Shown here piece after piece: positions 27,362 to 36,703 of a stretch of 64,000 nucleotides of DNA. The first letter of the stretch is position 1; each line of letters begins with the position of its first letter. The notes beneath the pieces were generated by a model. That model made no database searches and was not told the DNA's origin. It worked only from the letters and a program-made list of their open reading frames with translations. A program made the position numbers and the translations under genes. The DNA lies in assembly GCA_016286165.1 (NCBI GenBank), contig JAEESE010000004.1, positions 124,001 to 188,000 of the forward strand. Direction: 5' to 3'. Source of the DNA: Bacteroidaceae bacterium (GTDB lineage Bacteria; Bacteroidota; Bacteroidia; Bacteroidales; Bacteroidaceae).

Positions 27362-28246
27362 TCAAGGACAATGGAAAGAAACCATCTTAGCGATTGGCGA
27401 GCGTTCAATCTCACCAACGACAAAGCCTTCATTTTCAGCGGCTTCACGTAATTCACTTTCAAATTGGGCTGCAATACCTCCCACGAAATTCACTGGCAAG
27501 TCCTCGCGAGAATAAATTCTCACATTTCTATTGAAAAATGAACTAAAGCTGTCGATAATGAGCTCGTGAATGCATGTTTCTGCGCGATTTTCCACTAAAA
27601 AAGGCACCAACGAGGCCAGGAAGCGATTAGCCATAGGCCTACGATACACGCGATCAATGATTTCAGATTGAGTCAGTTGGAAGCGTTCAAAGAATGCAGC
27701 CTTCATCTCATCGCCCATCTGACATTTCAAAATATCACCTACGAGCCTGCGGCCCAGCACGGCACCGCTGCCCTCATCGCCCAGAATCCAGCCCAATGGC
27801 GACACATTAGCGACAATCTCTTCACCATCGTAAAGGCATGAATTTGAGCCCGTTCCCAAGATACATGCAATACCCTCGGCATGTCCGCACAGCGCACGTG
27901 CAGCTCCCAGCAGATCGCTCTCAACAGCCACCTTGCTACCTGCAAAGCACTTCTTCAAAGCCTCTACCACAGAGTCCTTGAAAGGCTCTATACAACCGGC
28001 TCCGTAGAAGAACACCGAGAGATGCCTCTGCCACTGTCTATGTGCTTGGAAATCAGGTTCAACAGCCAAATAAGTCTCTATCGTAGCAGCCACGCCAGCC
28101 ACCACCTTTTCGATGTCATCTGCAGCATCGCGCACGGGATTGATGCCCACGCTCTCAACGCTGATATCATCGTGCCCCTGGCGCCTCAACAGCCAGGCCG
28201 TTTTGGTGGAACCGCTATCGGCAACTAAAGTCATTGCTTTGCTCAT
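27362..28246 (-). CDS. BadF/BadG/BcrA/BcrD-type ATPase, N-acetylglucosamine kinase-like
   Basis: The 294 residues show the sugar-kinase ATPase fold of the GlcNAc kinase type: phosphate-1 loop VADSGSTKTAWLL near residue 8, phosphate-2 loop CILGTGSNSCLYDG and the adenosine-side segment GWILGDEGSGAVLGRRL. Members phosphorylate amino sugars such as GlcNAc. The sugar here is not proven by sequence, and no murQ-like etherase is adjacent. It is cytosolic and divergent from the DUF3078 gene. Confidence 0.8.
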   Translation of the reverse strand: MSKAMTLVADSGSTKTAWLLRRQGHDDISVESVGINPVRDAADDIEKVVAGVAATIETYLAVEPDFQAHRQWQRHLSVFFYGAGCIEPFKDSVVEALKKCFAGSKVAVESDLLGAARALCGHAEGIACILGTGSNSCLYDGEEIVANVSPLGWILGDEGSGAVLGRRLVGDILKCQMGDEMKAAFFERFQLTQSEIIDRVYRRPMANRFLASLVPFLVENRAETCIHELIIDSFSSFFNRNVRIYSREDLPVNFVGGIAAQFESELREAAENEGFVVGEIERSPIAKMVSFHCP

Positions 28247-28297
28247 TATGTTCTTGATTCTTTATGAAGTTTCTGATTAAAAAGCATAATTATGCCT

Positions 28298-28378
28298 ACA
28301 AAAATAGACAAAAGATTCTGTTTGCGCTCTTTTTTCGCCCGAAAACACACGATTATAGACGCATTTTCATTATTTTTG
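28298..28378. promoter_or_regulatory. Divergent promoters (kinase gene / DUF3078 gene)
   Basis: TATTTTTG reads left at 28298-28305 and another TATTTTTG reads right at 28371-28378; both match TAnnTTTG. No clear -33 element accompanies either. The right-hand box supports the DUF3078 start at 28400. Confidence 0.6.
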
Positions 28379-28399
28379 CCCCAAATATCTATTAATATT

Positions 28400-29752
28400 A
28401 TGAAAAAAACATTACTCCTAATCGCACTTGCAGCGGGTGCAACGCATCTTGCAGCAAAATCCATAGACGCTGACGACCTGCCGACGTCTTCCGTGAACAG
28501 CACCATAGTACAGAACTACCTTGATTCCCTTGCTGCGATTGTGGATACACGCGTGGCGCCACCACCCCATCGTGTAGTCTTCTCGCCATACATCTTCCCT
28601 CTCATTGGGCAAGGAACGCTTTACAACGCAGTGCTTTCGCAGCAAATGGCTCAGCAGCAAACACTTGCATCAAGTTCCACTTTGCCCTCGCTTGGTTCCA
28701 AGGTCGACACGCAACTGCTGCTTGTGGAAGCATCTAATAATGAACTTGCACGCGCCTACACCTCTTATCCTCAGCTCTTTACAGCCACGCAGCAGCAGCT
28801 CACCGAGTCTGGCGGACTGCGCGACGACATCTCGAAAGCCATCGTAGAAGAAGTGAAACTGGCTGAGAAAGTCGTCAACGAAGAACCCGACGTGAAAGTG
28901 GAAGAGGTGGAGCCCGAGGTGAAGCGCCCCAACTTCTGGACATTCAAGGGCAACGGAGGATTGCAGTTCACCCAAAGCTACGTGTCTAAAAACTGGTACA
29001 AAGGCGGTTTAAACAGTTACACTCTGCTCAGCATGATTACGCTCGATGCCAACTACAACAACCAGCGTAAGGTTCAGCTAAGCAACCGCTTTGAAGCACG
29101 ACTGGGATTCCAGACAGCCGAGAACAACATCCCCAAGTTCCGCCCCACCGACAACCTGCTGCGCTTCACGTCGAACCTTGGTATCAAGGCCATCGGCAAC
29201 TGGAACTACGCTGCACAGCTGCAGCTGCAGTCGCAGCCTTACCGTGGCTATCAGGGTTCGTCGAAGAATGTCATCTCCGACTTCCTCTCGCCTCTCTACG
29301 TTCGTTCATCAATCGGTATGGACTACAATATCAACAAGAAACGCTTCACTGGAACCCTCAAGCTGGCACCGCTCTCGTATGTCATCACCTACGTTCACGT
29401 TGACAGCCGCGTCACACGCTACGGCATTCACAAAGGCCACAACTCAAAGCACGATTGGGGACCGAATATCCAGTTCACCTTCAACTATAAGATAGCAAAG
29501 AACATCTCGTGGCAGTCGCGCCTGTACTGGTTCTCCAACTTCAAGTCGACCCTTATCGAGAACGAGCACACCATCAACTTCTCCATCAACAAATACCTCA
29601 GCGCCAAGCTCTTCCTATATCCACGCTACGAGGATAACAGATACTACAACCTCAAGAAGGACGCCGACGGCAACCTCACCGACGACAGCGCTCGCCAAAC
29701 GCACTGGATGTTCCAGGAATATCTCTCGCTTGGTTTCAACTACGATTTCTAA
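28400..29752 (+). CDS. DUF3078 outer-membrane beta-barrel protein
   Basis: I start at ATG 28400, giving a signal peptide (MKKTLLLIALAAGATHLAAK) right after the promoter; a longer frame from 28292 begins upstream of the -7 box. About 150 residues of periplasmic or helical sequence precede a beta-rich domain from about residue 185 (WTFKGNGGLQFTQSYVSKNW) to the C-terminal aromatic end LSLGFNYDF, as expected for an outer-membrane barrel. The family is common in Bacteroidales and its function is unknown. It is 6 bp upstream of engB. Confidence 0.85.
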   Translation: MKKTLLLIALAAGATHLAAKSIDADDLPTSSVNSTIVQNYLDSLAAIVDTRVAPPPHRVVFSPYIFPLIGQGTLYNAVLSQQMAQQQTLASSSTLPSLGSKVDTQLLLVEASNNELARAYTSYPQLFTATQQQLTESGGLRDDISKAIVEEVKLAEKVVNEEPDVKVEEVEPEVKRPNFWTFKGNGGLQFTQSYVSKNWYKGGLNSYTLLSMITLDANYNNQRKVQLSNRFEARLGFQTAENNIPKFRPTDNLLRFTSNLGIKAIGNWNYAAQLQLQSQPYRGYQGSSKNVISDFLSPLYVRSSIGMDYNINKKRFTGTLKLAPLSYVITYVHVDSRVTRYGIHKGHNSKHDWGPNIQFTFNYKIAKNISWQSRLYWFSNFKSTLIENEHTINFSINKYLSAKLFLYPRYEDNRYYNLKKDADGNLTDDSARQTHWMFQEYLSLGFNYDF

Positions 29753-29758
29753 ATCATA

Positions 29759-30415
29759 ATGGAAATAAAATCTGCCACATATCTCAAGAGCAGCGCACTT
29801 CTCGACCAATGTCCTGAGCACCACAGTCCGGAGTATGCCTTCATAGGGCGCTCCAACGTAGGCAAATCAAGCCTCATCAATATGCTCACAGGCAACAAGC
29901 GTCTGGCCAAGACCTCTGCCACGCCAGGTAAGACGCTGCTTATCAACCATTTCGAGATTCATTCCAAACCCTCTGCTCAGTCTGTTGCCACACGGCAATC
30001 AGCAAACAGCGGCCTTTGGTATCTTGTAGACTTGCCAGGCTATGGTTTTGCTAAGCGCAGCAAGACGGAGCGCCAAAAGCTCGAGAACATGATTGCCGGC
30101 TATGTGCTTCAGCGCGAGCAGCTTACAAACCTCTTCGTGCTCATCGACAGTCGCCATGCGCCACAGCAAGTGGACCTAGAATTCATGCAGTGGCTTGGCG
30201 AGAGCGGCGTGCCATTCAGCATAGTTTTCACCAAGGCCGACAAGCTCTCGAAGCAAGCCCTCGCAAACAACATCAACGCCTACCTTACTCGTCTCGCCGA
30301 GGATTGGGAACCTCTCCCGCCCCATTTCATCACCTCCTCTGAGACGCGTCAGGGCCGCGACGAGCTGCTCAACTACATCGAGGAAATAAACAGGGAAATC
30401 AATAATAATATATAA
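29759..30415 (+). CDS. engB: Ribosome biogenesis GTPase EngB/YsxC/YihA
   Basis: EngB is an essential GTPase that assists large ribosomal subunit assembly. The 218 residues carry G1 [13 protein letters not shown]3 DLPGYG, G4 TKAD and G5 TSSETRQG. An unusual insertion of about 17 residues (about 69-85, [17 protein letters not shown]) separates the strand before G3 from [11 protein letters not shown]; other EngB proteins have only a few residues there. The reading frame is intact, so it is probably active. Confidence 0.94.
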   Translation: MEIKSATYLKSSALLDQCPEHHSPEYAFIGRSNVGKSSLINMLTGNKRLAKTSATPGKTLLINHFEIHSKPSAQSVATRQSANSGLWYLVDLPGYGFAKRSKTERQKLENMIAGYVLQREQLTNLFVLIDSRHAPQQVDLEFMQWLGESGVPFSIVFTKADKLSKQALANNINAYLTRLAEDWEPLPPHFITSSETRQGRDELLNYIEEINREINNNI

Positions 30416-30523
30416 GTCCGCCTTTCTTTAAAGGTTACTTAATCACGATTCTTGCATAAAGGATTAACTCGCACCTTCACAAAAAGGCAAATTCTCAGAT
30501 TGTCAAATCGTTAAAATAAATAT

Positions 30524-32500
30524 ATGGACAAAAACACAGTAACAGGATTTATCCTCATGGCCCTCGTGCTCATCCTCTTCTCATGGTACAGCCGACCCAG
30601 CGAGGAACAATTGAAAGCACAACGCGAGCGTGATTCCATCGCCGCTGTTCAACGCGCCGAGGCTGAAAAAGCAGCTGAAGCGCCACTAACACCCTTTGAG
30701 GCTTCTACTGAGGGCGACTCCCTCAACCTCGACTCCACCTCAGCCCTCTTCGCAGCATCGCAAGGCACAGGACAACTCCTTACCCTCGAGAACGACCTCG
30801 TGAAGGTTACTATCAACACCCACGGCGGCATGATCGAGGACGTAGAACTCAAGAACTATAAAGACCAGCAGAAGGAAAACATCCACCTCGTCAGTGCCAA
30901 GGACACCCGCATGGTGCTCTCCCTTGCCACCAAGCAGGAGAACATCATCACCTCAAACCTCTATTTCCAGGCTGTGGAACCCTCTGCCACAGCGCCTGCA
31001 GAGTCCTCTGCTACAGCTCCCGTTGAGCCCTCAGCCACAGCGCCTGCAGAGCTCTCTGCCACAGCGCCCGAAGCATCTGCTTCGGGTCAATCCCTCACCC
31101 TCCGCCTCCCCCTCGCAACAGGCTCTCTCGACATCGATTACACCCTGCGTCCCGATGCCTACATGGTCGACATGATTATCCGTGCCAACGGCATCTCGAA
31201 CCTCTTCGCGCCCTCGATGCGCACTCTCGACATCTCATGGAACGACCGTGCCCGCCAGTTAGAGAAAGGCTTTGACTTCGAGCAGCGGTATGCCTGCATC
31301 CGCTACCATGAGGCCGACGGCTCGACAGACAACCTCAGCGAGACCTCCGACAAGGAGAAGGACATCGAAGAAGCCCTCGACTGGGTAGCCTTCAAAAACC
31401 AGTTCTTCTCGGCCGTGCTCATCAGCCAGCAGCAGATCACCAATGCCCACCTCAAATCGCAGGTTTATAAGAAAGGTCAGGGCTACCTGAAGAACTATGA
31501 GGCTACGATGCAGACCGCTTTTGACCCCACAGGCGCTCAACCCACGCAGCTTCAGATGTACTTCGGTCCCAACGATTTCCACACCCTGAAAGCCCACAAC
31601 AAACTGAGCCTCAACACCAGCAAGGACCTCGAACTCGAGGACCTCGTCTATCTCGGTTGGCCTATCGTGCGTTGGATCAACCGTTGGTTCATCATCTATG
31701 TCTTCGACTGGCTCAAGGGCTTCGGCCTCCACATGGGACTCGTTCTCTTGCTCCTGACACTCATCGTCAAGGCGCTCGTATATCCTGCCACCAAGAAGAG
31801 CTATCTGGCCAGCGCACGTATGCGTGTGCTCAAGCCCAAAATAGATGCCCTCAACGCCAAATATCCCAAGCAGGAGGACGCCATGAAGAAGCAGCAGGAG
31901 ATGATGCAGCTCTACTCCCAGTACGGCGTCTCGCCTATGGGCGGCTGCTTGCCGATGCTCATACAGATGCCTATCTGGATTGCCCTCTTCAACTTCGTAC
32001 CTAACGCCATCGAGCTGCGCGGACAGAGCTTCCTGTGGGCCGACGACCTCTCAGCTTACGACGACGTCATCCGCTGGGGCAAGGATGTCTGGCTCATCGG
32101 CGACCACCTCAGCATCTTCTGTGTGCTCTTCTGTGTCATGCAGATTGCCAACACATGGATCTCGATGAAACAGCAGCAGAACGCCGTCATGTCGCCAGAG
32201 CAAGAACAGTCGATGAAGATGATGCGCTGGATGATGTACCTCATGCCCATCATGTTCTTCTTCATGTTCAACACCTACAGCTCAGGCCTCAACTACTACT
32301 ACTTCCTCTCCGGCTTCACCTCCATCCTCATCATGTGGTTCCTCCGCAAGACCACCGACGACAAGAAGCTCCTTGATCAGATGGAAGCCTACAAAGCCAA
32401 GAACGCCAACAATCCCAAGAAAGCGTCAGGCATGGCCGCACGCCTCGAAGCCTTGCAGAAGATGGCCGAGGAGCAACAAAGACAACAACAAAAACGATAA
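30524..32500 (+). CDS. yidC: Membrane protein insertase YidC
   Basis: YidC inserts proteins into the inner membrane alone or with SecYEG. The 658 residues show TM1 near 7-20 (TGFILMALVLILFSWY), a large periplasmic beta domain, and the C-terminal insertase core from about 400 (GLVLLLLTLIVKALVYPATK, GGCLPMLIQMPIWIALF, SGLNYYYFLSGFTSIL). The periplasmic domain has a tandem repeat of PSATAPAE type at about 149-185. The C-terminal tail is basic and glutamine-rich, suited to ribosome contact. Confidence 0.96.
   Translation: MDKNTVTGFILMALVLILFSWYSRPSEEQLKAQRERDSIAAVQRAEAEKAAEAPLTPFEASTEGDSLNLDSTSALFAASQGTGQLLTLENDLVKVTINTHGGMIEDVELKNYKDQQKENIHLVSAKDTRMVLSLATKQENIITSNLYFQAVEPSATAPAESSATAPVEPSATAPAELSATAPEASASGQSLTLRLPLATGSLDIDYTLRPDAYMVDMIIRANGISNLFAPSMRTLDISWNDRARQLEKGFDFEQRYACIRYHEADGSTDNLSETSDKEKDIEEALDWVAFKNQFFSAVLISQQQITNAHLKSQVYKKGQGYLKNYEATMQTAFDPTGAQPTQLQMYFGPNDFHTLKAHNKLSLNTSKDLELEDLVYLGWPIVRWINRWFIIYVFDWLKGFGLHMGLVLLLLTLIVKALVYPATKKSYLASARMRVLKPKIDALNAKYPKQEDAMKKQQEMMQLYSQYGVSPMGGCLPMLIQMPIWIALFNFVPNAIELRGQSFLWADDLSAYDDVIRWGKDVWLIGDHLSIFCVLFCVMQIANTWISMKQQQNAVMSPEQEQSMKMMRWMMYLMPIMFFFMFNTYSSGLNYYYFLSGFTSILIMWFLRKTTDDKKLLDQMEAYKAKNANNPKKASGMAARLEALQKMAEEQQRQQQKR
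30971..31086 (+). repeat. Tandem Ser/Ala/Thr/Pro repeat inside yidC
   Basis: Four units of about 24 bp encode variants of PSATAPAE. The array ends in a perfect 8-bp-arm palindrome, cccgaagc (31067-31074) with gcttcggg (31079-31086). Confidence 0.8.
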
Positions 32501-32504
32501 TACG

Positions 32505-34745
32505 ATGAAACGATTAGCCCTTATCCTTTTGGTCATCGCCACTATGAGCGCCTGCAAACAAGACACTAAGGTCATCATCACGCGCAGCGACATACAGCTT
32601 GCCAGCGACACCCTCACCCCCGAAGCCCTTTGGGCCATGGGACGCATAGGCTCCTATGCCGTCTCACCCGACGGCCAGCGCGTTGCCTACCAAGTCACCT
32701 ATTACAGCGTTGCCGAGAACCGCAGCAACACCATCCTCTACATCCGTCCAGTATGTAGCGACTCTGTCGCAACTGCCAACGAAGAGGTATTCCTCGGCCC
32801 CGGCAGCGACCCCGTATGGCTCGACAACAACAAGTTGGCCTTCGCCTCCAAGGGCGAGATATGGACGATGAATGCCAAGGGTAAGTCGCGCAAGCAGCTC
32901 ACCAAGACCGGTGGCGCCGTCGAGGGTTTCCTCTTCTCGCCTGACCAGCAGAAAGTCATCATCATCAAGGCCGTTCCCTTCCACGATATCATCAAGGAGC
33001 GTCCTGCCGACCTGCCACTCTCGCAAGGCCGCGTCATCACCGACCTCATGTACCGCCACTGGGACCATTACGTCGAGAGCATTCCGCACCCCTTCGTCTT
33101 AGACATCAAGAGCGGCAAAGAATTCGATATTCTTGAAGGATTCCCTTACGAATGCCCCATGGAGCCTTTCGGCGGCATCGAGCAGTTGGCATGGAGTCCT
33201 GATTCCAAGCACATCGCCTTCACCTGCCGCTGCAAGACGGGTCTCGACTACAGCATCAGTACAGACTCCGACATCTTCCTCTATGACGTGGAAAGCAGCG
33301 ATATGGACAAGACCCGAAACCTCTGCAAGAACGGATGCGAGTTTGACGTCGTGCCCGACGAGGGCTTGGCCTACCACACCGACAACCTGCTCAATCCGAC
33401 CAAGACGCTCAAGAACCAAGCCATCAACAAGAAAGACTACGGCTCTGATCTGCAAGTAGGCTACGACCAGAACCCCAAGTTCTCGCCCGACGGCCGCTAC
33501 GTTGCCTGGCTCTCGATGGAGCGCGACGGTTACGAGGCCGACCGCCAGCGGCTCTGCGTCTATGACCTCCAGCAGTTGGACAAGGAGCCTTCGGCAGAAG
33601 CCAAAGTCTATGTAACAGAGGAATTCGACTCCAACGTCGACGACTTCGTCTGGGGCGACGACAGCAACACCTTATATTTTATAGGTGTATGGCACGCCAC
33701 CGTCAACCTCTATCGTACCAACCTCAAGGGTGAAGTGAAGCAGCTCACCAACGACCAAGCCGACTGGGGTGCACTTGCCACCGTGCCCTCGGCGTCAGCC
33801 GAGGGTTCCCCCACCCGCCTCCTCATGGAGCGCCACGACTTCTTCCACCCCGCCGACCTCTATCTCGTTAGTGTTCTCGGCGATTCCGTCGCCGAGGAAG
33901 TCCAGCTCACCCACGAGAACGACCACATCCTCTCGCAGCTTGCACCTGGCAGCTCCGAGCCCCGCTGGTGCCCCACCACCGACGGGCAGCAGCTCCTCTA
34001 CTGGGTTATCAAGCCCCCTCACTTCGACCCCTCGAAGAAGTACCCCACCCTGCTCTTCTGCGAAGGTGGCCCGCAGTCGCCCGTATCGCAGTTCTGGAGC
34101 TACCGCTGGAACTTCTACATCATGGCTTCGCAGGGCTATGTCATCATAGCTCCTAACCGCCGCGGCCTGCCCGGCTTCGGACAGGAGTGGCTTGAGGAAA
34201 TATCAGGCGACTGGACAGGCCAGTGCATGCACGATTACCTCTCTGCCATCGACGAAGCCTGCGACAACCTGCCATACGTCGACCGCGACCGCCTCGGCTG
34301 CGTCGGTGCCTCCTTCGGCGGCTTCAGCGTTTACTACCTCGCCGGCCACCACGACAAGCGTTTCAAGTGCTTCATCTCCCACGACGGAGCCTTCAACCTC
34401 GAAGCCATGTACACCGAGACCGAGGAGAACTGGTTCAGCAACTGGGAGTACGACGACGCTTTCTGGAACAAGGACATGACAGCCAACGCCAAGAAGACTT
34501 ACGACAACTCACCCCATCGTTTCGTTGACCAGTGGGACACACCCATCCTCTGCATCCACGGAGAGAAGGACTATCGCATCAATGCCACACAGGGCATGAG
34601 CGCCTTCAATGCTGCTCGCATGAAGGGCATCGAGGCCGAACTGCTCCTCTACCCCGACGAGAACCACTGGGTGCTCAAGCCCCAGAACGGCATCCTCTGG
34701 CAACGCACCTATTTCGATTGGCTCGCGCGCTGGCTGAAACAATAA
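32505..34745 (+). CDS. S9 family (prolyl oligopeptidase/DPP-like) serine peptidase, lipoprotein
   Basis: The start is ATG 32505, 4 bp after yidC, with a lipoprotein signal (MKRLALILLVIATMSAC). The 746 residues comprise an N-terminal PD40/beta-propeller part with repeated SPD motifs (for example SPDGQRVAYQ, SPDGRYVAWL) and a C-terminal alpha/beta hydrolase. The catalytic triad is visible: Ser603 in GASFGGF, Asp689 in GEKDYRIN and His721 in DENHWVL. It probably trims di- or tripeptides in the periplasm. A palindromic insertion encodes PSASAEGSP near residue 428. Confidence 0.92.
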   Translation: MKRLALILLVIATMSACKQDTKVIITRSDIQLASDTLTPEALWAMGRIGSYAVSPDGQRVAYQVTYYSVAENRSNTILYIRPVCSDSVATANEEVFLGPGSDPVWLDNNKLAFASKGEIWTMNAKGKSRKQLTKTGGAVEGFLFSPDQQKVIIIKAVPFHDIIKERPADLPLSQGRVITDLMYRHWDHYVESIPHPFVLDIKSGKEFDILEGFPYECPMEPFGGIEQLAWSPDSKHIAFTCRCKTGLDYSISTDSDIFLYDVESSDMDKTRNLCKNGCEFDVVPDEGLAYHTDNLLNPTKTLKNQAINKKDYGSDLQVGYDQNPKFSPDGRYVAWLSMERDGYEADRQRLCVYDLQQLDKEPSAEAKVYVTEEFDSNVDDFVWGDDSNTLYFIGVWHATVNLYRTNLKGEVKQLTNDQADWGALATVPSASAEGSPTRLLMERHDFFHPADLYLVSVLGDSVAEEVQLTHENDHILSQLAPGSSEPRWCPTTDGQQLLYWVIKPPHFDPSKKYPTLLFCEGGPQSPVSQFWSYRWNFYIMASQGYVIIAPNRRGLPGFGQEWLEEISGDWTGQCMHDYLSAIDEACDNLPYVDRDRLGCVGASFGGFSVYYLAGHHDKRFKCFISHDGAFNLEAMYTETEENWFSNWEYDDAFWNKDMTANAKKTYDNSPHRFVDQWDTPILCIHGEKDYRINATQGMSAFNAARMKGIEAELLLYPDENHWVLKPQNGILWQRTYFDWLARWLKQ
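33786..33805. repeat. Perfect palindrome inside the S9 peptidase gene
   Basis: The arms ccctcggc and gccgaggg (8 bp) flank the loop gtca and are read in frame as PSASAEG. Confidence 0.8.
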
Positions 34746-34824
34746 AAAAGCCTCACCCCTCAGGGTCACTAATCCTCGCTACTTCCATAAAGGAGTAAAG
34801 AAACCCCTTAAAAACATTTCAATT

Positions 34825-35763
34825 ATGGAAACGAAAGAATTTGCTTACAAAGGAACCACATTGAGCGGTTTCTTCATGTTGTTCCTGAATCTGGCTCTGA
34901 CCATTGCAGCCATCGTGATGTTCGTATTCGCTATCGAGAACGAGTCGTGGCAGTGGGGAGTAGGATGCGGCGTGGTGCTGCTTGTGTCGCTGTTCCTCTG
35001 GGCTGGTTTCATGATGCTCGAGCCTGGCGAGGCACGCGTCGTGATGTTCTTCGGCAAATATGTCGGCACCTTCACTCGCACTGGCTACTTTTGGATCAAC
35101 CCCTTCACCACCACTAAGAAACTATCGCTGCGTGCTCGCAACCTCGACGCTGAACCCATCAAGGTCAACGACAAGGAAGGCAACCCCGTGATGATAGGTC
35201 TCGTGCTTGTATGGCGCCTGAAAGATACTTATAAGGCTATGTTCGAGATAGACTCGCAGACCATGGCTGCGACCAACGCCCAAGTAGGCACCGATGTCAA
35301 GTCGATGATGGCTGCCTTCGAGCGTTTCGTTCGCGTACAGAGCGATGCTGCCCTGCGTCAGGTGGCAGGTCAGTATGCCTACGACGACACAGAGTCGCGC
35401 TCCGAGGACATCACCCTGCGCAGCGGCGGCGAGGAAATCAACGACCAGCTCGAAGCCAAGCTCACCGAACGTCTGGCTATGGCTGGTATCGAAGTTGTGG
35501 AAGCACGCATCAACTACCTCGCCTATGCTCCTGAGATTGCCGCCGTGATGTTGCGTCGCCAGCAGGCCACAGCCATCATAGCAGCTCGCGAGAAGATTGT
35601 GGAAGGTGCAGTGTCAATGGTGAAGATGGCCCTCGACCAGTTGAAGGAACAGGACATCGTACGCCTCGACGACGACAAGAAGGCTCAGATGGTCTCGAAC
35701 CTCCTCGTTGTGCTCTGCGGCGAAGACAACGCCCAGCCCATCGTCAACACCGGAAGCATCTGA
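34825..35763 (+). CDS. SPFH / Band 7 domain membrane protein
   Basis: SPFH proteins form large membrane-anchored assemblies (stomatin/prohibitin/flotillin type), often linked to membrane quality control. Two membrane segments fill about residues 15-62 ([20 protein letters not shown] and [19 protein letters not shown]). The SPFH domain follows from [18 protein letters not shown], then a helical region ([20 protein letters not shown]). The 312 residues are complete. It starts 79 bp after the S9 peptidase and is closed by a strong terminator. Confidence 0.9.
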   Translation: METKEFAYKGTTLSGFFMLFLNLALTIAAIVMFVFAIENESWQWGVGCGVVLLVSLFLWAGFMMLEPGEARVVMFFGKYVGTFTRTGYFWINPFTTTKKLSLRARNLDAEPIKVNDKEGNPVMIGLVLVWRLKDTYKAMFEIDSQTMAATNAQVGTDVKSMMAAFERFVRVQSDAALRQVAGQYAYDDTESRSEDITLRSGGEEINDQLEAKLTERLAMAGIEVVEARINYLAYAPEIAAVMLRRQQATAIIAAREKIVEGAVSMVKMALDQLKEQDIVRLDDDKKAQMVSNLLVVLCGEDNAQPIVNTGSI

Positions 35764-35788
35764 AAAGATAGCTACACATAATCCAAAG

Positions 35789-35823
35789 CACCCGCCGGAG
35801 GCTTCTCCGGCGGGTGTTTTTTT
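35789..35823 (+). terminator. Perfect rho-independent terminator after the SPFH gene
   Basis: A 12-bp perfect stem (cacccgccggag with ctccggcgggtg) has a gctt loop and is followed by seven T. It ends the engB-yidC-S9-SPFH run. Confidence 0.95.
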
Positions 35824-35890
35824 GTGGAAACTATATACAATTAAACTCTTCTTATAGCCTCTGGCTATGCAATAATTGCTTAATGAGTGG

Positions 35891-36424
35891 CTAATGTTTG
35901 GGCAATGATACGTCGACATCACCCTCGAAGCTGATAGCATCGCGCAACTGGCCTCGCACACGGATGTAAGCCTTGCCCGAGTCGTAGACATCTATTACAT
36001 AACGGTAATTATCCTCCTGCGTCTTCGTGTCGAGCACTATACGGGTGAGGTCCGACTTCTGACGGCTCTGGTTGAATGCGAGGATCGGGGCTTCGAAATT
36101 CAAGCCTTGCGGCGTGGGATACACCATGCTCTGGTACACCTGCCCTATGTATGGCAGATAGCTGTTTATTGTGTCGCCCTTTATCTCAAGGCTGAACCCG
36201 CCCGACACCATCCTTGTGCCATAGCGAGCCGAACTCATCGATGTGATACTTATGCATAAATGCCGTTGCGCCAGGCCTTCCATAACCGCCTGCTGCGTCA
36301 TGGCCTTGTACCTTGCACGCTCTTCAGAACTGGCACAGCCTGCAATCAGTGCCGCCGTAGTCAATAATAAGGCCAACATCAATGGCTTACAATGCCGGCC
36401 TTGCAGTGAACTTTGCTTATACAT
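35891..36424 (-). CDS. DUF4251 lipoprotein
   Basis: The 177 residues begin with a lipoprotein signal (LMLALLLTTAALIAGCASS; lipidation Cys near residue 30). The body (GGFSLEIKGDTINSYLPYIG, VYPTPQGLNFEAPI, YRYVIDVYDSGKAYIRV) matches the DUF4251 family of Bacteroidales, a small beta-rich periplasmic domain of unknown function. A TATTTTTG box at 36501-36508 on the minus strand is its likely promoter. It converges on the SPFH terminator. Confidence 0.85.
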   Translation of the reverse strand: MYKQSSLQGRHCKPLMLALLLTTAALIAGCASSEERARYKAMTQQAVMEGLAQRHLCISITSMSSARYGTRMVSGGFSLEIKGDTINSYLPYIGQVYQSMVYPTPQGLNFEAPILAFNQSRQKSDLTRIVLDTKTQEDNYRYVIDVYDSGKAYIRVRGQLRDAISFEGDVDVSLPKH

Positions 36425-36500
36425 AATGATCTTCTTTTTTACTGGTTTAATGTCCGTTTATCTTGTTTCACACGTCGGCAGAGCTGTCGCTTTCACGGCA

Positions 36501-36508
36501 CAAAAATA
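36501..36508 (-). promoter_or_regulatory. Likely -7 box for the DUF4251 gene
   Basis: TATTTTTG on the minus strand matches TAnnTTTG. No convincing -33 element is at the expected distance. Confidence 0.45.
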
Positions 36509-36670
36509 GCCATTATTTCAACACGAACGATGAAATATCAGGAAATATCGATAGTCAATCGCTCAAATACCGATTATTTCTCGTTTATATAGCCTCAATT
36601 CAAGTTTCGGAAGTATGAATACGCAGCTATGCAGCGCCCCAACGAGCCATCAAGCAGTCAGCCTGGGCTG

Positions 36671-36703
36671 ACTGCTCATTGGCCTTTCAGGCCGCTCATT
36701 ACT
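36671..36703. repeat. 33-bp inverted repeat, left copy, overlapping a stop codon
   Basis: This segment, with inner dyad ggcctttcaggcc, matches the reverse complement of 38384-38416 at 31 of 33 positions. It overlaps the TAG of the GH109-like gene. A second dyad (cagtcagcc with ggctgactg) lies just outside it and may serve as a terminator. Confidence 0.85.

Noticed and set aside
32373..32504. N-terminal extension of the S9 peptidase overlapping yidC
   Set aside because: ATG 32505 gives a lipoprotein signal; the extension is yidC read in another frame.
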